The notes under the pieces: generated by a model
Databases searched by the model: none
What the model was told of the DNA's origin: nothing
What the model saw: the letters and a program-made list of their open reading frames with translations, nothing else
In this document: in pieces, positions 30,834 through 36,730 of the stretch
Layout: each line of letters starts with the position of its first letter
Numbering within the stretch: position 1 is the stretch's first letter
Assembly (NCBI GenBank): GCA_050743125.1
Contig: JBOGEB010000016.1
Span: forward strand, 1-36,730
DNA: 36,730 nucleotides
Direction: 5' to 3'
Origin: JBOGEB01 sp050743125
GTDB lineage: Bacteria > Actinomycetota > Nitriliruptoria > Euzebyales > Egibacteraceae
Translations under genes and position numbers: made by a program

Positions 30834-32507
30834 ATGGAGGGAGCACGACCGGTCCGCGCCCCCCGTGGGACAACGCTGACCGCGCGCAGCTGGCAGACCG
30901 AGGCGCCGCTGCGGATGCTGCAGAACAACGTCGACCCGGAGGTGGCCGAGCGCCCGGACGACCTCGTCGTCTACGGCGGCACCGGGCGCGCGGCCCGCGA
31001 CTGGCGCAGCTTCGACGCGATCGTGCGCACGCTGTCCACCCTCGGTGACGACGAGACGATGCTCGTGCAGTCCGGGCGCCCGGTCGGGGTGATGCGCACG
31101 CACGAGTGGGCACCGCGGGTGCTCATCGCCAACTCCAACCTCGTCGGCGACTGGGCCACCTGGCCGGAGTTCCGCAGGCTCGAGCAGCTCGGCCTGACGA
31201 TGTACGGGCAGATGACCGCCGGGTCGTGGATCTACATCGGCACCCAGGGAATCCTGCAGGGCACGTACGAGACCTTCGCGGCCGTCGCCGCCAAGCGGTT
31301 CGGCGGCAGCCTGGCCGGGACCCTGACGGTGACGGGCGGCTGCGGCGGCATGGGAGGCGCGCAGCCGCTGGCGGTCACCCTCAACGCGGGCGTCTGCCTG
31401 ATCGTCGACGTCGACGAGCGCCGGCTGCGCCGCCGGATCGAGCACCGCTACCTCGACGAGCTGGCCCGCGACCTGGACGACGCGATCGCCCGGTGCGAGC
31501 AGGCGAAGAACGACCACACGGCGCGCTCCGTCGGTCTGGTCGGCAACTGCGCCACCGTGCTGCCCGAGCTGCTGCGCCGCGGCGTCGAGGTCGACGTCGT
31601 CACCGACCAGACCTCCGCGCACGACCCGCTCAGCTACCTGCCGGAGGGCGTCGACATGGCCGACTGGCACGCGTACGCGCAAGCCGACTCCGAAGCGTTC
31701 ACGGCCCGGGCCCGCGCCTCGATCGCCAAACACGTCGCCGCGATGGTCGGGTTCGGTGACGCCGGCGCGGAGGTCTTCGACTACGGCAACTCGATCCGGG
31801 ACGAGGCCCGGCTCGGCGGGTTCGACCGGGCATTCGCCTTCCCCGGGTTCGTGCCGGCCTACATCCGGCCGCTGTTCTGCGAGGGCAAGGGCCCGTTCCG
31901 CTGGGTCGCCCTCAGCGGCGACCCGCGGGACATCGCCGCCACCGACCGCGCGGTGCTCGAGGAGTTCCCGGACGACGACCACCTGCAGCGCTGGATCCGC
32001 GCGGCCGGCGAACGGGTCGCGTTCCAAGGCCTGCCGGCCCGGATCTGCTGGCTGGGCTACGGCGAGCGCGACCGCGCGGGGCTGCGGTTCAACGACCTGG
32101 TGGCCTCCGGCCAGCTGCGCGCCCCCATCGTGATCGGCCGGGACCACCTCGACTGCGGGTCCGTCGCCTCGCCGTACCGCGAGACCGAGGCGATGGCCGA
32201 CGGCTCCGACGCGATCGCCGACTGGCCGCTGCTCAACGCGCTGGTCAACACCGCCTCCGGCGCGACCTGGGTGTCGATCCATCACGGTGGCGGTGTCGGC
32301 ATCGGCCGGTCCATCCACGCCGGGCAGGTCACCGTCGCCGACGGCACCGAGCTGGCCGCGTCCAAGCTGGAGCGGGTGCTCCGCAACGACCCCGGCATGG
32401 GGATCATCCGGCACGTCGATGCCGGCTACGAGCTGGCCGAGCGGGTCGCCGCCGAGCGCGGCGTCCGCGTCCCGATGCGCCAGCAGCATCCGGGCGGACG
32501 CGCGTGA
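30834..32507 (+). CDS. hutU: urocanate hydratase
   Basis: A 557-residue NAD-dependent enzyme converting urocanate to imidazolone propionate. PLRMLQNNVDPEVAE near the N-terminus, YVGTQGILQGTYETF-like sequence (YIGTQGILQGTYETF), the NAD-binding GGCGGMGGAQPLAVTL, VGNCATVLPELL, and the catalytic Cys in RICWLGYGER are all diagnostic. The length matches HutU. ATG 30834 follows AACGGAG and fits the family start; an in-frame GTG at 30792 overlapping the hutH stop is possible. A perfect 11-bp inverted repeat follows the stop. Confidence 0.93.
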   Translation: MEGARPVRAPRGTTLTARSWQTEAPLRMLQNNVDPEVAERPDDLVVYGGTGRAARDWRSFDAIVRTLSTLGDDETMLVQSGRPVGVMRTHEWAPRVLIANSNLVGDWATWPEFRRLEQLGLTMYGQMTAGSWIYIGTQGILQGTYETFAAVAAKRFGGSLAGTLTVTGGCGGMGGAQPLAVTLNAGVCLIVDVDERRLRRRIEHRYLDELARDLDDAIARCEQAKNDHTARSVGLVGNCATVLPELLRRGVEVDVVTDQTSAHDPLSYLPEGVDMADWHAYAQADSEAFTARARASIAKHVAAMVGFGDAGAEVFDYGNSIRDEARLGGFDRAFAFPGFVPAYIRPLFCEGKGPFRWVALSGDPRDIAATDRAVLEEFPDDDHLQRWIRAAGERVAFQGLPARICWLGYGERDRAGLRFNDLVASGQLRAPIVIGRDHLDCGSVASPYRETEAMADGSDAIADWPLLNALVNTASGATWVSIHHGGGVGIGRSIHAGQVTVADGTELAASKLERVLRNDPGMGIIRHVDAGYELAERVAAERGVRVPMRQQHPGGRA

Positions 32508-32523
32508 TCGAGCGCGGGGTCAC

Positions 32524-32567
32524 GGTGACGCCTGACCGCATATGGCCCCAGCCTGCCAGGCGTCACC
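32524..32567. terminator. 11-bp inverted repeat after hutU
   Basis: GGTGACGCCTG and CAGGCGTCACC are perfect arms separated by 22 bases that themselves hold a short inverted pair. It lies 17 bases after hutU and before the toxin-antitoxin pair, so it may end or attenuate the hutHU transcript. Confidence 0.5.
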
Positions 32568-32682
32568 ACAGCCGCGCGCTTGCCGACCCGCGCCAGCGTC
32601 GCTTCGTCGATGCACGGATGGTTGCCCCTGCGCAAGCAAGATGTCACCGTGGCATAAGCATGTGCATATGACAGAAGGTCAG

Positions 32683-32967
32683 ATGATGGTGGAATCGCTG
32701 AGCGTTGCCGAGGCAAAGCGTCGGTTCTCCGAATTGATCGAGCGTGTGGGGCGTGGGGAGCGCTTCATTGTGTGCCGCCGTGGGAAACCCACAGTTGCTC
32801 TGGTAGCTCCTGACCGGCTGCTTGCCGAGGCGCCGCGTGATCCTCCTCTTGGCCTTGCGGCGTTCGCAGGTGCGCTCGCCGAGTGGGACGATCAGGACGC
32901 TTTTGTTGAAGAGCTCTCCCAGTTACGACGGGCTGCGGTCGACCGCCCCGCGCCAGACCTTGGCTGA
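32683..32967 (+). CDS. Phd/YefM-family antitoxin
   Basis: A 94-residue protein: MVESLSVAEAKRRFSELIER, then GERFIVCRRGKPTVALVAPD, the compact Phd/YefM DNA-binding fold, followed by a C-terminal acidic region (FAGALAEWDDQDAFVEELSQ) that would bind the toxin. ATG 32683 has AGAAGG upstream with good spacing; in-frame starts at 32668 and 32641 are possible. The stop overlaps the VapC start by one base (TGATG). It lies between hutU and hutF and is unrelated to histidine use. Confidence 0.8.
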   Translation: MMVESLSVAEAKRRFSELIERVGRGERFIVCRRGKPTVALVAPDRLLAEAPRDPPLGLAAFAGALAEWDDQDAFVEELSQLRRAAVDRPAPDLG

Positions 32968-33371
32968 TGTACTGCTTCGACACGGACGTGCTCAGCGCCG
33001 TCATCAAACGCGACCCTCCGCTCCATCTGATCCGGCGCCTCGCGCGGCTGTCACCCGACGACCAGTTCACCACCGCGATTACCCTCGGCGAGCTGCTGTA
33101 CGGGGCGGCACGGCGGGGCAGCGCATCATTGACCATGAAGGTTCGGGACGTGATCGAGCGCGCCCAGGTGATCCTTCCGTTCGACGAGGCCGCGGCCGAG
33201 GTGTATGGGCCGCTACGCGCCCGCCTCGAGTCGGAGGGTCGCCCGCTTGCCGAACTTGATCTGCGGATCGCGTGCATCGCGCTGTCTCGCGAGCTGACGC
33301 TTGTCACCGGCAGCCTGCGCCACTTCGCGCGAGTCCCGGATCTGTCTGTCGAGAACTGGCTGGCCGGCTGA
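32967..33371 (+). CDS. vapC: VapC-type PIN-domain toxin
   Basis: A 134-residue PIN ribonuclease toxin. YCFDTDVLSAVIKRD gives D5 and D7, ITLGELLYGAARRG the conserved Glu (about 42), and LAELDLRIACIALSRE the third acidic site. LVTGSLRHFARVPDLSVENW ends the fold; this is normally LVTxNxRDF, so the last acidic residue may be replaced by His. The gene is coupled to the Phd-type antitoxin. A decayed copy of its 3' half lies at 27904-28071. The following gene, hutF, begins 68 bases later. Confidence 0.85.
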   Translation: MYCFDTDVLSAVIKRDPPLHLIRRLARLSPDDQFTTAITLGELLYGAARRGSASLTMKVRDVIERAQVILPFDEAAAEVYGPLRARLESEGRPLAELDLRIACIALSRELTLVTGSLRHFARVPDLSVENWLAG

Positions 33372-33439
33372 CGACGCCATCCGAGATCGGTGCTCGGCGA
33401 GCAGGCCACACCCCTGGTGCGAGTCGTGGAGGCGCTCGC

Positions 33440-34765
33440 GTGACGGCGTTCTGGTGCGAGCACGCCTGGCTGCCGTCCGGTCTGCAGCCGGCGGTGCGCG
33501 TCGTCGTGGACGGCGGCACGATCAGCGGCGTCGAGATCTCCGCGACACCACAGGCCCGGGACCACCGGCTGGCCGGGCTCGTCCTGCCGGGGTTCGCCAA
33601 CGCCCACTCGCACGCGTTCCACCGGGCGCTCCGCGGTCGCACGCACGACCGGGGCGGTGAGTTCTGGACGTGGCGGGAGGCGATGTACGCGGTCGCCGCG
33701 CGCCTCGACCCGGACTCCTACCTGGCACTGGCCCGGGCCGCCTACGCGGAGATGGCGCTCGCTGGCGTCACCTGCGTCGGCGAGTTCCACTACCTGCACC
33801 ACGCTCCGGGAGGCCGCCGGTACGCCGAGGAGAACGCGATGTCCGAGGCGCTGGCGCAGGCCGCGTCCGACGCGGGGGTGCGGCTGACGCTGCTCGACGC
33901 CTGCTACCTCGCTGGCGGGCTCGAGGTCGACGGGCACACGCCCCTCGACGAGGTACAGATGCGGTTCTCCGACACAGACGTCGAGTCGTGGGCGGGCCGG
34001 CTCGCCGACCTGCCGTGGCGGGAGGGCCTGCGGGTCGGTGCTGCCGTCCACTCGGTGCGCGCCGTCCCGGCCGACCAGCTGGCGGCGGTCGCCGAGGCCG
34101 CCCGGGGACGGCCGTTGCACGTGCACGTGTCGGAGCAGCCCCGTGAGAACGAGGCGTGCCAGGCCTTCTACCGCCGCAGCCCCACCGCGCTGCTGGCGGA
34201 GCACGGCCTGCTCGCGCCCACGACCACCGCCGTGCACGCCACCCACCTGTCCGGCGGCGACGTCACGCTGCTCGGCGGCTCCGGCACGACGGTCTGCGGC
34301 TGCCCCAGCACCGAGGCCGACCTCGCCGACGGCATCGGCCCGTTCCGCCGGCTGCGCGACGCCGGGTCGCCGCTCTGCCTCGGCAGCGACCAGCACGCGA
34401 TCACCGACCTGTTCGCCGAGGCGCGGCTGCTGGAGTCGCACGAGCGGCTCGCCACCGGCCGGCGCGGCCGGTTCACGCCGGCTGACCTCCTCGACGCCCT
34501 GACCGTCGCCGGGCACCGGGCGCTCGGCTGGCACGACGCGGGACGCATCGCGCCGGGGCAGCGCGCAGATCTCGTCGCGGTCGCGCTGGACAGCCCGCGA
34601 ACCGCCGGCGCCGAACCGGCGCAGGCGGTGATGGCCGCCAGTGCCGCCGATGTCCAGACCGTCGTCGTCGACGGCCGTGTCGTCGTGACCGGCGGCCGGC
34701 ACGTCCTCGGCGACGTCGGCCCGCTGCTTCGGCAGGCCATCGCACCGCTGTGGGAAAACCGGTGA
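33440..34765 (+). CDS. hutF: formimidoylglutamate deiminase
   Basis: A 441-residue amidohydrolase converting N-formimidoyl-L-glutamate to N-formyl-L-glutamate and ammonia. Metal ligands are visible in NAHSHAFHRALRG (HxH at about 55-57), HVHVSEQPREN, VHATHLSGGDVTLL and the Asp of CLGSDQHA. The C-terminal ALGWHDAGRIAPGQRADLVA belongs to this superfamily. GTG 33440 follows TGGAGG. The stop overlaps the hutI start as GTGA. The product needs HutG (N-formylglutamate deformylase) to finish the pathway; none is in this window. Confidence 0.9.
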   Translation: MTAFWCEHAWLPSGLQPAVRVVVDGGTISGVEISATPQARDHRLAGLVLPGFANAHSHAFHRALRGRTHDRGGEFWTWREAMYAVAARLDPDSYLALARAAYAEMALAGVTCVGEFHYLHHAPGGRRYAEENAMSEALAQAASDAGVRLTLLDACYLAGGLEVDGHTPLDEVQMRFSDTDVESWAGRLADLPWREGLRVGAAVHSVRAVPADQLAAVAEAARGRPLHVHVSEQPRENEACQAFYRRSPTALLAEHGLLAPTTTAVHATHLSGGDVTLLGGSGTTVCGCPSTEADLADGIGPFRRLRDAGSPLCLGSDQHAITDLFAEARLLESHERLATGRRGRFTPADLLDALTVAGHRALGWHDAGRIAPGQRADLVAVALDSPRTAGAEPAQAVMAASAADVQTVVVDGRVVVTGGRHVLGDVGPLLRQAIAPLWENR

Positions 34766-35922
34766 GCACGCTGGTCACGGGTATCGGCGAGCTGGTCACC
34801 AACGACCCGTCGCTCGGTGAGGGGCCGCTGGGCATCGTCACGGACGCGGCGCTGGTCGTCGCCGGCGGCGACGTCGCCTGGGTCGGCCCTGCCCGGCGGG
34901 CGCCGGACGCCGGTGAGCGCATCGACCTCGGCGGCCGCGCGGTGCTGCCCGGGTTCATCGACAGCCACACCCACCTCGTGTTCGCGGGCGATCGTGCGGC
35001 GGAGTTCGAGGCCCGCATGGCCGGTGCTCGCTACGACGGCGGCGGCATCGTCTCCAGCGTCAGGGCCACCAGGGCGGCCAGCGACGACGAGCTGCGCGCG
35101 CGCCTGCGGGCGCTGGTGGCCGAGCTGCGCGCCCAGGGCACCACGACGGTGGAGGTCAAGAGCGGCTACGGGCTGACCGTGGACGACGAGGCGCGCACGC
35201 TGCGCCTGGCGCGGGAGGTGACGGCGGAGACCACGTTCCTCGGCGCCCATGTCGTGCCGCCGGAGTACGCGGGGCGCGCCGACGCCTACGTCGATCTCGT
35301 GACCGGGCCGATGCTCGCCGCCTGCGCTGCATACGCCCGCTGGATCGACGTCTTCTGCGAGCCGGCGTCACCGCACGCCTTCGACGGCGAAGCGAGCCGG
35401 GCCGTCCTCGAGGCGGGCCTCGACGCGGGCCTCGGGCTGCGGGTGCACGCGAACCAGCTCTCGGCCGGGCCGGGCGTGCGGCTGGCAGTGGAGCTGGGCG
35501 CGGCCAGCGCGGACCACTGCACGCACCTCACCGATGCCGACGTCGAGGCGCTCGCGGGCGGCGCGACCGTCGCCACCCTGCTGCCCGGGGTCGAGTTCGC
35601 CACCCGCTCCCCATACCCGGACGCCCGGCGGCTGCTCGACGCCGGCGCGACGCTCGCGCTGGCCACCGACTGCAACCCGGGCAGCTGCTTCACGTCGTCG
35701 ATGGCGTTCTGCGTGGCGCTGGCGGTCCGCGAGCTGCGGATGACGCCGGCCGAGGCGGTCTGGGCCGCGACCGCCGGGGGCGCGGCCGCGCTGCAACGGG
35801 ACGACATCGGACACCTCGGTGTCGGCGCCCGCGCGGACCTGGCCGTCCTCGACGCCCCGTCCTACCGCCACCTCGCCTACCGCCCCGGTGTGCCGCTGGC
35901 CCGCCCACTGCACCTGCCGTAA
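34762..35922 (+). CDS. hutI: imidazolonepropionase
   Basis: A 386-residue amidohydrolase opening imidazolone propionate to formimidoylglutamate, the substrate of HutF. FIDSHTHLVFAGDR gives the HxH metal site, TTTVEVKSGYGLTVDDE and LGAHVVPPEYAGR are typical, HANQLSAGPGVRLAVELGA holds the active-site His and Gln, and LATDCNPGSCFTSSM the late metal Asp. GTG 34762 overlaps the hutF stop as GTGA, so translation is coupled. A minor hairpin follows the stop. Confidence 0.92.
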   Translation: MSTLVTGIGELVTNDPSLGEGPLGIVTDAALVVAGGDVAWVGPARRAPDAGERIDLGGRAVLPGFIDSHTHLVFAGDRAAEFEARMAGARYDGGGIVSSVRATRAASDDELRARLRALVAELRAQGTTTVEVKSGYGLTVDDEARTLRLAREVTAETTFLGAHVVPPEYAGRADAYVDLVTGPMLAACAAYARWIDVFCEPASPHAFDGEASRAVLEAGLDAGLGLRVHANQLSAGPGVRLAVELGAASADHCTHLTDADVEALAGGATVATLLPGVEFATRSPYPDARRLLDAGATLALATDCNPGSCFTSSMAFCVALAVRELRMTPAEAVWAATAGGAAALQRDDIGHLGVGARADLAVLDAPSYRHLAYRPGVPLARPLHLP

Positions 35923-35951
35923 CCGGGAACACGCCACGGCAGCCATGGCGT

Positions 35952-36230
35952 TTACCGCATCGCCGACGCGCGAATGGCCACGCCGCTGGCCCAGGGCGGG
36001 AGCTGGCTCGCGAGCACGGAGCGCGCCAGAGTTCGGACGCGCGTTGGTCTGGCGTGGGCAGGAAATGGGTGTAGACCTTCGGGGTCATGGCACCGCCGCC
36101 GGCGTGTCCGAGGCGGCCGGCGACCGTGCGCAGGTCGACCCCGCCGGTCAGTAGCTGGGACGCCGCGTGGTGCCGCAGGGCGCGGATGCTGACTGGGACG
36201 CCGAGCAAGTCCCGCATACCGCTTGATCCT
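35952..36230 (-). pseudogene. tyrosine recombinase (integrase) C-terminal remnant
   Basis: The minus strand encodes the catalytic end of a phage-type tyrosine recombinase: SIRALRHHAASQLLTGGVDL gives the RHH group (Arg, His), RTVAGRLGHAGG the second Arg/His group, and KVYTHFLPTPDQRASE the nucleophile Tyr. After RASEL the frame changes, and ASQLPPWASGVAIRASAMR with a stop at 35952 is the probable end. The N-terminal domain is missing: homology starts where the 284-bp element copy B begins. It marks past integration next to the hut genes. Confidence 0.65.
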
Positions 36231-36233
36231 TAG

Positions 36234-36517
36234 AGCTTGGGCATACATAACGTTGCTGTTTCCCGATGTGCAGTGACGCAGCGCGCCGGTGCCGCACGCC
36301 TCGAGCGCGTGCCGGCTGCTGGTCGCAGTGACCCCCGCCGCGTCCGCCTGCAGCTGACCCAGCGTCATCGTGAGCAGCCCATTCTGACCGTGCGTGACGC
36401 GTGTCAGCGCTGTGGCCAGGAATCGTCATATGGCCAGGGTTCGTCACGCATGCGTGACGAATCCTGGCCACAAGGGCGGACACCGCCAAACGACAACGTT
36501 ATTTCAACCCGGATCCT
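36234..36517. mobile_element. 285-bp MITE-like element, copy B
   Basis: A 284-bp relative of copy A with the same ends. The inner inverted repeats are CATAACGTTGCTGTTT (36246-36261) and the complement of AAACGACAACGTTATT (36488-36503). The flanks are TAG and TAC, similar but not an exact 3-base duplication. It holds the 40-bp palindrome at 36431-36470 with one mismatch. Confidence 0.8.
36431..36470. repeat. 40-bp palindrome inside element copy B
   Basis: Same palindrome as 28805-28844, with a single changed base in the right arm (ACGAATCCTGGCCA against the left-arm complement ACGAACCCTGGCCA). Confidence 0.8.
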
Positions 36518-36604
36518 TACGGTGAGCGTGTCCGGGTTTCAGGGATCGCGGCCGTCGACCGCTGCGCTGGCGCGGCCAACCACTTCGGGCCGTATATCAT
36601 TGCG

Positions 36605-36624
36605 CGAAGATGACGATATCTTCG
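36605..36624. promoter_or_regulatory. palindromic operator before the VapB-type gene
   Basis: CGAAGAT and ATCTTCG arms with a 6-base spacer, 18 bases upstream of the ATG at 36642, next to an AT-rich TATATCAT. This is typical placing for autoregulation by a VapB-type antitoxin. Confidence 0.5.
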
Positions 36625-36641
36625 ACGTGGAAGGAGTTCGC

Positions 36642-36730
36642 ATGGCGCGGACCGTGATCGACCTCGACGAGGCCGCATGGCGAGCGGCGGCTGAGGAGTT
36701 GGGCACCACGACGAAGGTTGAAACGGTGAA
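36642..36730 (+). CDS. VapB-type antitoxin, N-terminal part
   Basis: The first 29 codons before the window ends: ARTVIDLDEAAWRAAAEELG and TTTKVETVN. This matches the RTxIDLD-(x)n-GTxTKxEAV start of VapB-type (DUF2191-like) antitoxins, which bind DNA through a ribbon-helix-helix. AAGGAG lies at 36631-36636. A VapC partner should follow outside the window. The gene is incomplete only because the window stops. Confidence 0.7.
   Translation, partial: MARTVIDLDEAAWRAAAEELGTTTKVETV

Noticed and set aside
30273..32489. Very long minus-strand open frame opposite hutU
   Set aside because: The translation is low-complexity and the plus strand holds complete, motif-rich hutH and hutU.
32765..34702. 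Long minus-strand open frame opposite vapC and hutF
   Set aside because: Shadow of genes on the plus strand; no domain recognised.
36521..36620. Possible missing integrase N-terminus beyond element copy B
   Set aside because: The minus-strand translation across this stretch (about 30 residues to a stop) shows no recombinase character.
1..36730. CRISPR arrays, tRNA or rRNA genes
   Set aside because: No regularly spaced repeat series, tRNA cloverleaf or rRNA sequence was found by eye; a short tRNA could be missed without a scan.

Overview
The window is high-GC DNA with actinobacterial gene content: DrrA/DrrB-type ABC exporters, an LprG-like lipoprotein with a P55-like MFS pump, a DUF222/HNH (13E12-type) gene, a TIR-WD40 protein, permease-prefix membrane proteins, GTG starts and many 1-8 nt stop/start overlaps. 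I assign it to a high-GC Actinomycetota and cannot name a genus.

Layout. 1-4.4 kb: a frameshifted 2-hydroxyacid dehydrogenase end, a methyltransferase, a SLATT/DUF4231 membrane gene coupled to a broken TIR-WD40 gene, and a frameshifted small gene pair. 4.4-8.8 kb: adenosine deaminase, a zinc-ribbon-like protein, two truncated genes joined head to head (nucleoside phosphorylase and FAD oxidoreductase), a lipoprotein and a PPOX-fold protein. 8.9-13.5 kb: an ABC exporter pair, a berberine-bridge-type FAD oxidase, and a nucleotidyltransferase/XRE pair that looks like a toxin-antitoxin module. 13.5-17.4 kb: a small fatty-acid-synthesis operon (broken ketosynthase, ACP, FabD, FabG, PlsC-like acyltransferase). 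17.5-21.5 kb: an XRE-TPR regulator, a DrrAB-type exporter and a divergent MarR regulator. 22-26.2 kb: a PIN/ribbon-helix-helix toxin-antitoxin pair, a DJ-1/PfpI protein, and the lprG/P55-like pair. 26.2-29.2 kb: a frameshifted HNH gene with a duplicated tail, a vapC remnant, and a membrane-protein pseudogene split by a small transposable element. 29.2-35.9 kb: histidine degradation (hutH, hutU, hutF, hutI) with a Phd/VapC-type pair between hutU and hutF and no hutG in view. 35.9-36.7 kb: an integrase remnant, a second copy of the small element, and the start of a VapB-type antitoxin.

Small dispersed repeats are the most unusual content. I see a 285-bp MITE-like element (two copies, about 95% identical by hand count, imperfect terminal inverted repeats). 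Its copy in the membrane gene has an AAG target duplication, and removing it restores a family-typical protein sequence across the junction. I also see a 40-bp palindrome (three copies, two inside the element) and three more short families, here named R1, R2 and R3, with three copies each. R1 supplies the start codon of the nucleotidyltransferase gene. R2 plus R3 extend the ACP reading frame. R3 supplies the possible N-terminus of an ABC ATPase. One copy of each lies between the lprG-like gene and its exporter partner.

Many genes are broken by single-base indels while about 25 others are intact. Together with toxin-antitoxin modules, integrase debris and immune-gene remnants this suggests an actively decaying accessory region, but sequencing or assembly indels cannot be excluded from the sequence alone.
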